Source: Actinoplanes sp. TBRC 11911
Lineage (GTDB): Bacteria > Actinomycetota > Actinomycetes > Mycobacteriales > Micromonosporaceae
Length of the DNA: 64,000 nt
Reading direction: 5' to 3'
Assembly (NCBI RefSeq): GCF_012933445.1
Contig: NZ_JABBNC010000019.1
Location: 99,838 to 163,837 of the forward strand
The notes beneath the pieces are model-generated. The model was not told the origin of the DNA, made no database searches, and worked only from the letters and a program-made list of their open reading frames with translations. Of this stretch, positions 1 through 7,799 are shown one piece after another. The number at the start of each line of letters is the position of its first letter. Positions within the stretch are counted from its first letter, which is position 1. Position numbers and translations under genes: made by a program.

Positions 1-321
1 ATCGCCATCGGACTGTCCAAGGACCTGCTGCAGCGGGCCGCCGAGGTCAGCCTCAAGGAGCGGCGCCGCACGGTCGTCGTGCCCCGGGAGACGCCGGTTA
101 CCCGCAGCCATCTCGAGCACCTGATCGCGCTGCACGACGCGGGCGCGGTGGTGCTACCGGCCAGCCCGGGCTTCTACGGCGCCGGAGCTCAGGCGACCGC
201 GCAACAACTGGTCGACTTCGTGGCCGGCAAGGTGCTGGACGCGCTGAGCGTCCCGCACACGTTGCTGATCCGCTGGCAGGGCGAGCTGAACGCTCAGCGC
301 AACCCGTTAGGCGGGCCGTAA
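1..321 (+). CDS. ubiX: Flavin prenyltransferase UbiX, C-terminal part (truncated by window edge)
   Basis: The reading frame is open from base 1 and stops at 319-321, leaving about 106 C-terminal residues. The visible part has the UbiX signatures: SKDLLQRAAEVSLKERR, then VVVPRETPVT, and later AGAVVLPASPGFYG and the VDFVAGKVLD helix. UbiX joins dimethylallyl phosphate to FMN to make the prenyl-FMN cofactor of UbiD-type decarboxylases. In actinobacteria with the futalosine route this serves the late decarboxylation step of menaquinone synthesis, which fits mqnE, mqnA and mqnC in this window. The UbiD partner is probably upstream, outside the window (inference). The 3' end overlaps the 3' end of the convergent bldC gene by 28 bp. 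Confidence 0.85.
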   Translation: MAIGLSKDLLQRAAEVSLKERRRTVVVPRETPVTRSHLEHLIALHDAGAVVLPASPGFYGAGAQATAQQLVDFVAGKVLDALSVPHTLLIRWQGELNAQRNPLGGP

Positions 322-566
322 CCCATGCCCGGGTTGCTCGGACCTTGGTTGCGTGGCCGGTTGGCGGCGTCGTCCTCGCGCATTTCCTCGACGACGTCGC
401 CTTCGAGCAAGGCGCGTACTTCGGATTCCCGGAATCGGCGGTGGCCACCCGGAGTACGGATACTGCCGATGCGTCCGGCGGCGGCCCATCGCGTGACCGT
501 CTTGGGGTCGACGCGGAATAACGCGGCCACCTCGCCCGGTGTCAGCAGACGATCTCCAGTGTCCAC
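294..566 (-). CDS. bldC: BldC-type MerR-family DNA-binding regulator
   Basis: About 90 residues with a single MerR-like winged helix: LLTPGEVAALFRVDPKTVTR, then SIRTPGGHRRFRESEVRALL. This is the BldC pattern, a small protein that binds direct repeats cooperatively and controls timing of development in sporulating actinomycetes. The GTG at 566-564 is preferred because GAGGAGG lies about 5 bases upstream; a longer reading to 608 has no better ribosome site. A hydrophilic tail of about 30 residues rich in N, P and G follows the DNA-binding core and is longer than in Streptomyces BldC (68 residues). It diverges from the Lrp-type gene at 778. Confidence 0.88.
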   Translation of the reverse strand: MDTGDRLLTPGEVAALFRVDPKTVTRWAAAGRIGSIRTPGGHRRFRESEVRALLEGDVVEEMREDDAANRPRNQGPSNPGMGYGPPNGLR

Positions 567-777
567 AACCCCCTCCTCGCGTCGGTCTGTTGGAGCGGCC
601 GTGATCACGGTGAGTGTCGGCGTGCTCGATCGGGACGTACAGCCATTAGAGCATTGCCCCGGAACCGAGTCCCTGGAATGCGGAAATAGCCCTATTTGCG
701 ACAGTGATCGTTATCCTGCCGCCGAGATGCAGCTAGGGGACGTGAGTAGCAAACTGCCACCCGATTAGGGTCTCACC

Positions 778-1227
778 ATGGACTCCATCGACCTCCAGCT
801 GATCGACCTGCTACGGGAGAATGCGCGCTCGTCGTATGCGGAGCTTGCGCGCAAGGTCGGGCTCTCCGCCCCGGCCGTGCACGAGCGGGTCGGAAAGCTT
901 GAGGCAGCCGGCACGATCCGTGGTTATCGTGCCGACGTCGACCACGAAGCGTTAGGTCTCGGTGTTACCGCGCTCATCGGAATCATCGAAGACTCCGGCG
1001 CGGACACCGACGACGTTCTGGCCGCTGTGCGGGCCATGCCCGAGGTCGAGAGCTGCTATTTCATGGCCGGTGTCGAGTCTTACCAGCTAATCGTGCGTGT
1101 CGGAACCATCGCGGAGCTGGAACAACTCATAGTGCGAATCAATCGGACCCCGGGGGTTGCTTCCACGCGTACGGCCATCGCGCTGTCCACGAAGTGGGAG
1201 AACCGGCCGCAGCCCGGTCTGGGCTGA
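778..1227 (+). CDS. Lrp/AsnC-family transcriptional regulator
   Basis: A 149-residue protein with an N-terminal winged helix (about residues 1-50: DLQLIDLLRENARSSYAELA and VGLSAPAVHERV) and a C-terminal RAM/AsnC ligand-binding domain (about 65-140) that normally binds amino acids and forms octamers. The ATG at 778 begins the canonical D-x-x-D-xx-LL start. It stands alone, divergent from bldC across about 210 bp that must hold both promoters, so it may regulate itself and possibly bldC (inference). The effector cannot be told from sequence. The downstream gene at 1237-1860 is on the opposite strand and converges with it. Confidence 0.88.
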   Translation: MDSIDLQLIDLLRENARSSYAELARKVGLSAPAVHERVGKLEAAGTIRGYRADVDHEALGLGVTALIGIIEDSGADTDDVLAAVRAMPEVESCYFMAGVESYQLIVRVGTIAELEQLIVRINRTPGVASTRTAIALSTKWENRPQPGLG

Positions 1228-1236
1228 TTTGCGCGG

Positions 1237-1860
1237 TCAGGAGACGCGTTCGGCCAGGCCCGGATAGTCGATCACGAAGCCGTCGTCGTCCACGGCCAGG
1301 TCGGCGCTGAAGGTCTCGCTGGCGTAGCGGACCCGGCCGTCGCCCAGCGGCGTGTAGATCTGGTCCGCCTGCACCACCTCCAGGCTGGGCAGCAGGACCC
1401 ATGCCACGTTCAGCCGGTGCGCCACCCCGGCCTCGGCCTTCAGCAGGCTCAGCCGGCGGATCGGCAACGTGTTCGTCAGCGGCGAGCCGCCCAGGTCCAC
1501 GTCGAACGCCCCGTACAGCAGATCGGGATCCTCGATGCCCGGCAAGGCGGCCCCGGCATGCCCGGCGGCCGACAACACGGCGTCGAGATCACCCTGCTCG
1601 GCGGTGGTGGCGCGCCAGCGTCCGGCCGCCAGCTCCAGCCGCACGCTCCGTGACCAGCCCGCACCCTCGGCGCTGACGTCGAGATGGGCGGTCGCCCAGG
1701 ACGGCTCGGTCTGCAGCTCGTAATGACACGTGTACGGGATCGGATCGACCGCGAGAGCGGTGCCCCGGGCGTAGAGGCCCGCGGAGGTGTCGACGAGGGC
1801 GTGCTCGGAACCTGGGGTGTCCTTGCGCTTCCAGAACACCGAGGTGGGCAGTGGCCGCAT
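1237..1860 (-). CDS. Putative glycolipid-binding domain protein
   Basis: A 207-residue soluble protein without signal peptide or membrane segment. The pattern fits the family called putative glycolipid-binding (Pfam PF06475): VFWKRKDTPGSEHALV near the N-terminus, the central CHYELQTEPSWAT strand, GRWRA, and DVDLGGSPLTNTLPIRRL with the N-T-L-P-I-R core. Family members are single-domain beta barrels of about 190 residues, so this is full length. No catalytic residues are known for the family and the ligand is unproven. It is transcribed away from the helicase terminator at 1880-1920 and converges on the Lrp gene, so it is probably a single-gene unit. Confidence 0.7.
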   Translation of the reverse strand: MRPLPTSVFWKRKDTPGSEHALVDTSAGLYARGTALAVDPIPYTCHYELQTEPSWATAHLDVSAEGAGWSRSVRLELAAGRWRATTAEQGDLDAVLSAAGHAGAALPGIEDPDLLYGAFDVDLGGSPLTNTLPIRRLSLLKAEAGVAHRLNVAWVLLPSLEVVQADQIYTPLGDGRVRYASETFSADLAVDDDGFVIDYPGLAERVS

Positions 1861-1879
1861 TGCCCCTTTCTACCGCACA

Positions 1880-1920
1880 CGAAGGGCCCCGGCACGCGGG
1901 TAGCGTGTCGGAGCCCTTCG
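1880..1920 (-). terminator. Predicted terminator of the DEAD-box helicase gene
   Basis: An 8-bp outer stem (CGAAGGGC at 1880-1887 pairs with GCCCTTCG at 1913-1920) encloses a second stem (CACGC with GCGTG). It lies 18 bp past the helicase stop codon and before the start of the 1237-1860 gene. There is no clean T-run, so this is a typical high-GC actinobacterial hairpin. Confidence 0.6.
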
Positions 1921-1937
1921 TTAACGACCGATTCGGA

Positions 1938-3581
1938 TCAGTACGTGCGGGCCGAACGCGGGCTGAACCGGGTGCCGTCGCGACGGTCGTTGCGCTGGTT
2001 GTCGCGGCGGAAGCCACCGGCGCGCTCACCGTTGCGGGGCGGGAAGTTGCGGTCGCCCCGCGGACGGTCGCCGAAACCGCCACGCTCGGCGCGGTCACCG
2101 GCCGGACGGTCCCCGAAGGAACGCTGCGCACCGTCCTCGAACGGACGCTGCGGGCGGTCACCACCACGGTCACCGCGATCGCCACGGTCACCGCGCGGGC
2201 CACGCGGACGGTCACCCCACGAACCACGGGAACGGTCGCCGAAGCGGCCGCCACCGCGCCGGGGCTCGCGACGCGGCTCCGGCTCCTCGATCACGGGCAC
2301 GCCGCTCGGCTCGCGGGCGCCGGTGACCTCGGACAGCTTGGGGTCGCCGAGGCGTACGCGGACCTCGCCCGGCCGGACGCCGGCCTTGGCCATCATCTGC
2401 TGCGTGCTGCGACGCTGCTTCGGCAGCACCAGGGTGACCACCGCGCCGGACTCGCCGGCCCGAGCCGTACGACCGGCCCGGTGCAGGTAGTCCTTCGGGT
2501 CCTTCGGCGGGTCCACGTGCACCACGAGCGAGATGCCGTCGACGTGAATGCCGCGCGCGGCCACGTCGGTCGCCACCAGAACGTTGGAGCGACCCTCCTT
2601 GAACTCGGCCAAGGTGCGGGTGCGGACCCGCTGGGTCTTGCCGCCGTGCAGCGCGCCGGCCCGGACACCGACCGCGGCCAGCTGCTCGGCCAGCCGGTCG
2701 ACGCCCATCTGGGTGCGGGCGAAGACGATGGTTTTGCCCTCCCGGTTGGCGATCCACGACGTGATCGGGAACTTCTCCTGCGGCGGGATCAGCAGCAGGT
2801 AGTGATCCATCGTGGACACGCTGGCCTCGGCCGGGGCGGTCGAGTGCGTCACCGGGTCGTGCATGAAGCGCTTGACGAGGGTATCGACGTCGCCGTCCAG
2901 AGTGGCCGAGAAGAGCAGCCGCTGGGCGCCGTTCGGCGTCTTCGCGAGCAGCTCGGTGACCTCGGGCAGGAAGCCCATGTCGGCCATCTGATCGGCCTCG
3001 TCCAGCACGGTGATCTCGATGTCGTCGAGCTTGCAGGCGCCCCGCTCGATCAGGTCGGCGAGCCGGCCCGGGGTGGCGACCATCACCTCGACGCCGCGCC
3101 GCAGCGCGTCCATCTGCCGGTCGTACGGCACGCCGCCGACCGCGGTCTTCAGGAAGACACCGACCGCGCGGCCCAACGGCATTAACGAGTCGGCCACCTG
3201 CATCGCCAGCTCCCGCGTGGGAACCAGGATGAGCGCCTTCGGGTAGTGCGGGCGGGCGCGGCCGCCCTGCGCGACGCGAGCCAGCAGCGGCAGGCCGAAC
3301 GCCAGCGTCTTGCCGGAGCCGGTCTGGCCGCGGCCCAGGACGTCCCGGCCGGCCAGCGCGTCCGGCATGGTCGCCGCCTGGATCTCGAACGGGGTGGTGA
3401 TGCCCTCACGGTTGAGGACGCGGATCAACTCGGCGGGCACGCCCAGGTCGGCGAAGCTGGCCACCTTGGCAGGGGTTTCCTCGGCTGCGGGAGCGCTTTC
3501 CTCCACCGCGGGAGTGCTTTCGGATGAATCAGGGGTTTCGAAGACGGACGGAAACGTGCTGGGATCAGCGAAAGTGGTCAA
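1938..3581 (-). CDS. DEAD-box ATP-dependent RNA helicase
   Basis: A 547-residue protein with the full DEAD-box motif set: Q motif TPFEIQ (about 64-69), Walker A GQTGSGKT (about 85-92), PTREL, TPGR, VLDEADQMADMGF, SAT, then the second RecA domain with FARTQ, DVAARGIHV and HRAGRTARAG. It unwinds RNA in ribosome assembly, decay or cold adaptation. The C-terminal about 110 residues are Arg/Gly/Asp-rich with RGDRGDRGD-like repeats, a disordered RNA-binding tail. The start is taken as TTG at 3581-3579, preceded by AGAGAGG at 5 bases; the frame is open to 3689 but that extension is Arg-rich and looks non-coding. Its leader holds a hairpin (3670-3692), so post-transcriptional control is possible. Confidence 0.92.
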   Translation of the reverse strand: MTTFADPSTFPSVFETPDSSESTPAVEESAPAAEETPAKVASFADLGVPAELIRVLNREGITTPFEIQAATMPDALAGRDVLGRGQTGSGKTLAFGLPLLARVAQGGRARPHYPKALILVPTRELAMQVADSLMPLGRAVGVFLKTAVGGVPYDRQMDALRRGVEVMVATPGRLADLIERGACKLDDIEITVLDEADQMADMGFLPEVTELLAKTPNGAQRLLFSATLDGDVDTLVKRFMHDPVTHSTAPAEASVSTMDHYLLLIPPQEKFPITSWIANREGKTIVFARTQMGVDRLAEQLAAVGVRAGALHGGKTQRVRTRTLAEFKEGRSNVLVATDVAARGIHVDGISLVVHVDPPKDPKDYLHRAGRTARAGESGAVVTLVLPKQRRSTQQMMAKAGVRPGEVRVRLGDPKLSEVTGAREPSGVPVIEEPEPRREPRRGGGRFGDRSRGSWGDRPRGPRGDRGDRGDRGGDRPQRPFEDGAQRSFGDRPAGDRAERGGFGDRPRGDRNFPPRNGERAGGFRRDNQRNDRRDGTRFSPRSARTY

Positions 3582-3669
3582 GAGAACCTCTCTACGGGGG
3601 CGCATGCTCGCGAAAGGCGCGCCGCGGCTACCGAGAGCCGACCGCTGAAATGCCCGCAAGAACGCCCGT

Positions 3670-3692
3670 GGCGTGCTTCTTGAAGGCACGCC
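3670..3692 (-). promoter_or_regulatory. Hairpin in the helicase leader
   Basis: A perfect 7-bp inverted repeat (GGCGTGC / GCACGCC) with a 9-base loop lies about 90 bases upstream of the helicase TTG start. Leaders of cold-inducible or self-regulated DEAD-box helicase genes are often structured, so this could be a regulatory stem-loop. No promoter was placed with confidence. Confidence 0.35.
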
Positions 3693-3821
3693 GCGTCAGT
3701 AACTGTCATAAGTGTACGGCTCAACGTTGAGAGCGCCGACCGCATTCCGCGCTGCCAGTGGGCACCCTCACCCCCGGCCGCAACTGCGCAAGCTTAGGGG
3801 CTGAGGTGGACTTCGACAAAC

Positions 3822-5744
3822 TCAGCTGAACATGCCGGAGATCATGTCGGTGAAGGCGCTGCCCGCGGTGAGCAGGAATACCAGGCTCACGGTGACCAGC
3901 AGGCCCAGAACCACCAGCATCGCGATGGCGACCTTCATATTGCTGCGGCGCCGGTCGACGATCTCGTCACCCCAGCCCTGCGCCAGGATGTGGCCGGTGA
4001 GCGAACCCGAATTCTCCACTGCCGCGTTGGTGGAAACCGGCACTGTCATGTCGATCACGTCGTACCCGCCGGTGCCGTAAACCGTGCCCCCCGGCACATT
4101 GCGCTGCTGCGGGACGGCGATCGTGGCGTTCGGATCATCCTCGACGCCGGCCTGACGTGCGGTCGAGGTCGCACCGAACGTCGAGCCGCTCGAAGCCGAA
4201 CCGCCGACCCCGAACGAGGTGGTCGGGGTGCGTGAGCCGGTCACCGGCGGTTTCGTGTACGCCGGTAGGCCGTTGCCGCCGTCCGACAGCGCGCCACCGC
4301 CGGTCACCACGCGGCCACGCGTCTGGTTCTGCACTCGGATGGGCTGAGTCTGGTCCGGCACCGAACCTCCGGTCGCGATGGGCATTGTCGGGTCGGCCGC
4401 CGGGATCGACGGGGGCGGCGGGAAGATCGGCTGCGGCGGGCCCGGGACGGGGCTCGGCCCCGGCGGGTTGGGCACCGGGCTGGGACCCGGACCGGGCGGC
4501 ACCGGGAACGGACCCGGGCCGGGCGGAACGGGTGAGGGGCCCGGACCGGGCGGGACCGGCGACGGACCTGGGCCCGGCGGCACGGGACCGGGCGGGCCCG
4601 GATTGGGCACCGGCCCGGGGCCCGGCGGCGTCGGAGCCGGTCCGGGCGTGGGTGTCGGGGTGGGCGGCTGGAACGGGCCCGGCCGGGGGCCCGGGACCGG
4701 GCTCGGCGACGGCGGCACCGGGAACGGGTCCGGCGGCCGGATCGGCTCGGGCGTGCCCGGTTCCGGCTTGCCCGGCTCGGGGCGCGGCGGCGCCGGCACG
4801 GGAACCGGCCGCGGCTCGTCGGGGCGGGTGGGCTCAGGGCGGCCGGGCTCGGGACGGCCCGGCTCGGGACGGCCCGGCTCGGGCTTATCAGGTTCCGGCT
4901 TTCCAGGCTCGGGCTCGGACGGCTCCGGCCGAGGCTCGGTGGCCTTGATCGGCTCGCCCCGGCCGGCCCCGTTCGGGGGCACGCTGGCGCGGGCGGCGCC
5001 GGCCGCGGGCTCGGCGGAAAGCTTGCGGGACGAGCCGTCGACCATCTCCGGCACCCGCCCGGCGGCCGGGCTGACCGGCCTCGCCGACCCGGTCACCCGT
5101 CCGGGGCCGGACGTCGGCGCGGACGTGGGAGTCGACTTCGGAGCGCCCGGGCTGACCGGCTTGGCCGACCCGGTGACGCGCCCCTCCCCGGACGCCGGCG
5201 CGGAGCTCGGCGCGCCGTAAACGGACGGTGCGGCAGAGACGGGCGCGGAGGCTGACGCCCTGGCTGAGGGCGGCGCGGACGCCGGTGCGGCAGAAACCGG
5301 TGCCGAGGCTGATGCCCTGGCTGAGGGTGGCGTGGAGGCGGGTGCGGCGGAGACGGGCGCGGAGGCTGATGCCCTGGCTGAGGGCGGCGTGGAGGCCGGT
5401 GCGGCAGAAACGGGTGCGGATGCCCTGGTCGAAGGTGGCGCGGAGGTCGGCGCGGCGGAGGCCGAGCCGGAAGCGGGCGCCGAGGACACCGGGACGGACG
5501 CGGAGCCGGACGCCTTCGAAGTGGGCGGCTTGCTGAACCAGTCGTCCTGCTCGGGAGGCGCAGACACCGACGCGCGGCCGCTGGGGCCACTGACCGGGGC
5601 GGCCGACGGCGACGACGAGGCCCAGAGCGCTCCCGGAGCCGGGGGCGGCGGCGGGGCGTACCCCTCCTGGTCCTCGTTTGCGGCGGACCCCGCTGCAGCC
5701 GGCTTCGTTTCGTCGCTGCTAGGTGTCGACTGCCGCTCGTCCAT
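3822..5744 (-). CDS. Repeat-rich proline/alanine/serine protein with C-terminal membrane anchor
   Basis: A 640-residue protein starting at ATG 5744, with GGAGG four bases upstream. Residues 1 to about 500 are low complexity: 19-residue A/P/S repeats (APVSAAPASTPPSARASAS type), then P-E-P-x-K/R-P-E repeats and PGPGPSPVPP repeats. Near the C-terminus is one hydrophobic segment (about 604-626), preceded by RRRSNMK and followed by a short tail. There is no N-terminal signal peptide. The topology suggests a tail-anchored protein with its long disordered part in the cytoplasm, or the reverse. I recognise no enzymatic domain. It lies 161 bp downstream of the NlpC/P60 gene on the same strand and may be cotranscribed, hinting at an envelope role (inference). 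Confidence 0.75.
   Translation of the reverse strand: MDERQSTPSSDETKPAAAGSAANEDQEGYAPPPPPAPGALWASSSPSAAPVSGPSGRASVSAPPEQDDWFSKPPTSKASGSASVPVSSAPASGSASAAPTSAPPSTRASAPVSAAPASTPPSARASASAPVSAAPASTPPSARASASAPVSAAPASAPPSARASASAPVSAAPSVYGAPSSAPASGEGRVTGSAKPVSPGAPKSTPTSAPTSGPGRVTGSARPVSPAAGRVPEMVDGSSRKLSAEPAAGAARASVPPNGAGRGEPIKATEPRPEPSEPEPGKPEPDKPEPGRPEPGRPEPGRPEPTRPDEPRPVPVPAPPRPEPGKPEPGTPEPIRPPDPFPVPPSPSPVPGPRPGPFQPPTPTPTPGPAPTPPGPGPVPNPGPPGPVPPGPGPSPVPPGPGPSPVPPGPGPFPVPPGPGPSPVPNPPGPSPVPGPPQPIFPPPPSIPAADPTMPIATGGSVPDQTQPIRVQNQTRGRVVTGGGALSDGGNGLPAYTKPPVTGSRTPTTSFGVGGSASSGSTFGATSTARQAGVEDDPNATIAVPQQRNVPGGTVYGTGGYDVIDMTVPVSTNAAVENSGSLTGHILAQGWGDEIVDRRRSNMKVAIAMLVVLGLLVTVSLVFLLTAGSAFTDMISGMFS
4481..4620. 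repeat. Intragenic Pro-Gly coding repeat, about 30 bp unit
   Basis: Three to four imperfect 30-bp copies encode the decapeptide PGPGPSPVPP on the minus strand, inside the proline-rich membrane-anchored protein. Copies differ mostly at third positions. Confidence 0.7.
5225..5450. repeat. Intragenic 57-bp tandem repeat
   Basis: Near-identical 57-bp units begin at about 5248, 5305 and 5362, with a degenerate fourth copy after 5419. Each encodes 19 residues rich in A, P and S in the N-terminal half of the proline-rich protein. High DNA identity between copies suggests recent expansion, so copy number may vary between strains. Confidence 0.8.
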
Positions 5745-5905
5745 CCGTCCTCCAGACCGCCGGGTGCCGCTGGCTCGGACGCCGGGCGCTGCCCTTAACC
5801 GTGCCATATCCGCGCTCGTGAGCACACCCGGCATCAACCCGTTTGCGCCCGCTACCAGGCGCTGACCACCGGAAAGGCGGTTTTACCCTATCCGCCCGGA
5901 GGATG

Positions 5906-7585
5906 TCACTTGGACCCGGACGGCGTAGCGGACGACTCCTTGTCCTCCGACGCGGCGGACGAGGTCGCGTGCTCGGTCGCCTCGGCCGAGCTCGAACTCG
6001 GGTCCGAGCCGCCCGAGCTCGAGCCGCCGTCGGACGGGCTCTCGGTGGTCGGGTCGGGCGTCGGCGTGGTCGTCGGGTCCTCGGTGGCCGGCGGCTTGGT
6101 GGTGGGGTCCGACGTCGGCGGCTTGGTGGTCGGATCCGACGTCGGCGGCTTCGAGGTCGGCGTGGTCGGCGGCCTCGAGGACGGGCTCGTCGGGGGCTTC
6201 GAGGTCGGCGTCGTGGGCGGCTTCGACGTCGGGCTGGTCGGCGGCTTGGATGACGGGCTCGTCGGCGGCCTGGTGGACGGGCTCGTCGTGGAGCCGCCGC
6301 CGGCCGTGTTGCTGTCGTCCGGCGTGATGTGGCTGAGGTCTGGTCCTTGGGTGACGCCCTCGACCGAGCCGAGAACCCGGGTCGCCTGGAACATCTGCGA
6401 CCAGCGGACCTTGGTCAACCGGACATCCAAGCCGGTGCGCGGGGCCTCGACCATCATGCCGTTGCCGGCGTACATGGCGACGTGGTGAATGCCTTCCCAG
6501 CTGTTGCTGTAGCTGAAGAAGATCAAGTCGCCGGGGAGCAGCGAGTAGCGGTCGACGACCTTGTCGCGCGTCGCCCAGTACTGGTCGCGGGAGACGCGGG
6601 GCAGGTCGTAGACGCCGACGCTGCGGTAAGCCGCCCACATCAGGCCGGAGCAGTCGAACGAACCCGGGCCCTCCTCGGACCACTCGTACGGCTTGCCGAT
6701 CTGGCGCAATGCGTACTGCAGGGCCTGGGCCGCGCGCGGATCGGCGCTGCGGCCGGCCTCCGAGCCGGACAGATACTTGTTGGCGAGCGAGTTGTCGGTC
6801 GCGTTCTCGACGGCCTGCGCGGCGTTCAGCTCGGGGGCGTGCGCCTTCTCGTAGGCCTGCTGAGCGGCTTCCTTCTTGCCGATGTCGGCGTTGAGCTTGT
6901 CGTACTGCGTGACGAGATCGTCGTACTTCTTCTCGGCCAGCGAGGCCTCGTCGAGGGCGACCTGCTCGTCGAGCTGAGCGTTCGCGAGCTGCTGGGCGGC
7001 GGCGCCCTGACCCGAGTCGTCGCCACGCTGGATGCGGGCCAGGTCGTCGAGGCCCATCAGGCCGGGGTCGAAGGAGCCCGGCGGCATCGCGGCGGCCTCG
7101 CGGATCGCGGCGGCCGCGGCATCGCTGGCGGCGGACTGTGCCTGTCGCAGCGTCTCCTGCGTCTTGGCGTGTTTCGCCTGGGCGGCCTCGCTCTGGGTCT
7201 TCGCAAGATCGCGTTCTTGCCCGAGCGCGATCAGCTGATCGCCGAGGGTGGCGATCTCGGCGCGGCCCTTCTCGGCTTTCTGCACGACGGGACTGGACGA
7301 CGTGGTGGTCGTCGGGGTCGGCGTCGGTGTGCCCGGGGTCGGCGACTGCTGGCCCGGCATCACGAACGTGCCGGCGACGATCGGCCGGGAGCCGGTGTCC
7401 GGCACCGACTGCACGGCGGGCACCGGCGGGGCCGGCGCTAACCGCGGCGCGACCGGGGCGCCGGCGAACGCGGGCATCGGCGTGAACAGTGCGGCGATCG
7501 CGGCGGCAGCGGCCGTGAGGACGACCGGGCGCCACCAAGGGCGCGCCGAGCGCGACTGCCGAGCTGCGAATCGTGCGGTTGCCAT
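5906..7585 (-). CDS. Secreted NlpC/P60 peptidoglycan hydrolase with coiled coil and PT/SK-rich tail
   Basis: A 559-residue protein beginning at ATG 7585 (GGGGAG three bases upstream). Residues 1-42 form a signal peptide (Arg-rich start, hydrophobic run, AFAGA cleavage region). Residues about 100-260 are Ala/Glu/Lys/Gln-rich and likely coiled coil. The NlpC/P60 domain spans about 280-400, with the nucleophile in FDCSGLMWAAY (Cys312) and the base in HHVAMYAG (His368). It should cut D-Glu-gamma-diamino acid bonds in cell-wall peptides. The C-terminal about 140 residues are PPTSPTSKPPT-type repeats and an acidic Ser/Gly tail, probably a wall-spanning linker. It diverges from mqnE and may be cotranscribed with the proline-rich gene downstream. 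Confidence 0.9.
   Translation of the reverse strand: MATARFAARQSRSARPWWRPVVLTAAAAAIAALFTPMPAFAGAPVAPRLAPAPPVPAVQSVPDTGSRPIVAGTFVMPGQQSPTPGTPTPTPTTTTSSSPVVQKAEKGRAEIATLGDQLIALGQERDLAKTQSEAAQAKHAKTQETLRQAQSAASDAAAAAIREAAAMPPGSFDPGLMGLDDLARIQRGDDSGQGAAAQQLANAQLDEQVALDEASLAEKKYDDLVTQYDKLNADIGKKEAAQQAYEKAHAPELNAAQAVENATDNSLANKYLSGSEAGRSADPRAAQALQYALRQIGKPYEWSEEGPGSFDCSGLMWAAYRSVGVYDLPRVSRDQYWATRDKVVDRYSLLPGDLIFFSYSNSWEGIHHVAMYAGNGMMVEAPRTGLDVRLTKVRWSQMFQATRVLGSVEGVTQGPDLSHITPDDSNTAGGGSTTSPSTRPPTSPSSKPPTSPTSKPPTTPTSKPPTSPSSRPPTTPTSKPPTSDPTTKPPTSDPTTKPPATEDPTTTPTPDPTTESPSDGGSSSGGSDPSSSSAEATEHATSSAASEDKESSATPSGSK
6080..6290. repeat. Intragenic PPTSP/TSKPP coding repeats
   Basis: Short repeats (about 21-27 bp, differing by a few bases) encode the Pro/Thr/Ser/Lys tail of the NlpC/P60 protein on the minus strand. 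Confidence 0.65.
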
Positions 7586-7799
7586 GAACTCCCCGGTCTC
7601 TGACGTCGGACGTATCGCCGCTTGCCGTCCCCCTAAATGCTTACCGCAACGCTCGGAGACTGTCGATTGATCGGAGGTGAAAGAACGCTGGGAATCGTGC
7701 GAACGATCATCGTGACCCCGGCCGCTCGGCCGACCCGGCCGGGTGATCTTGTCGGTGGGTGGTCGTACCCTCGACCCCGAGGAACGGAGAGGGGCGCCC

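Noticed and set aside
1851..3185. 444-residue plus-strand frame opposite the DEAD-box helicase
   Set aside because: Antisense to a gene with the full helicase motif set; low complexity and no start signal.
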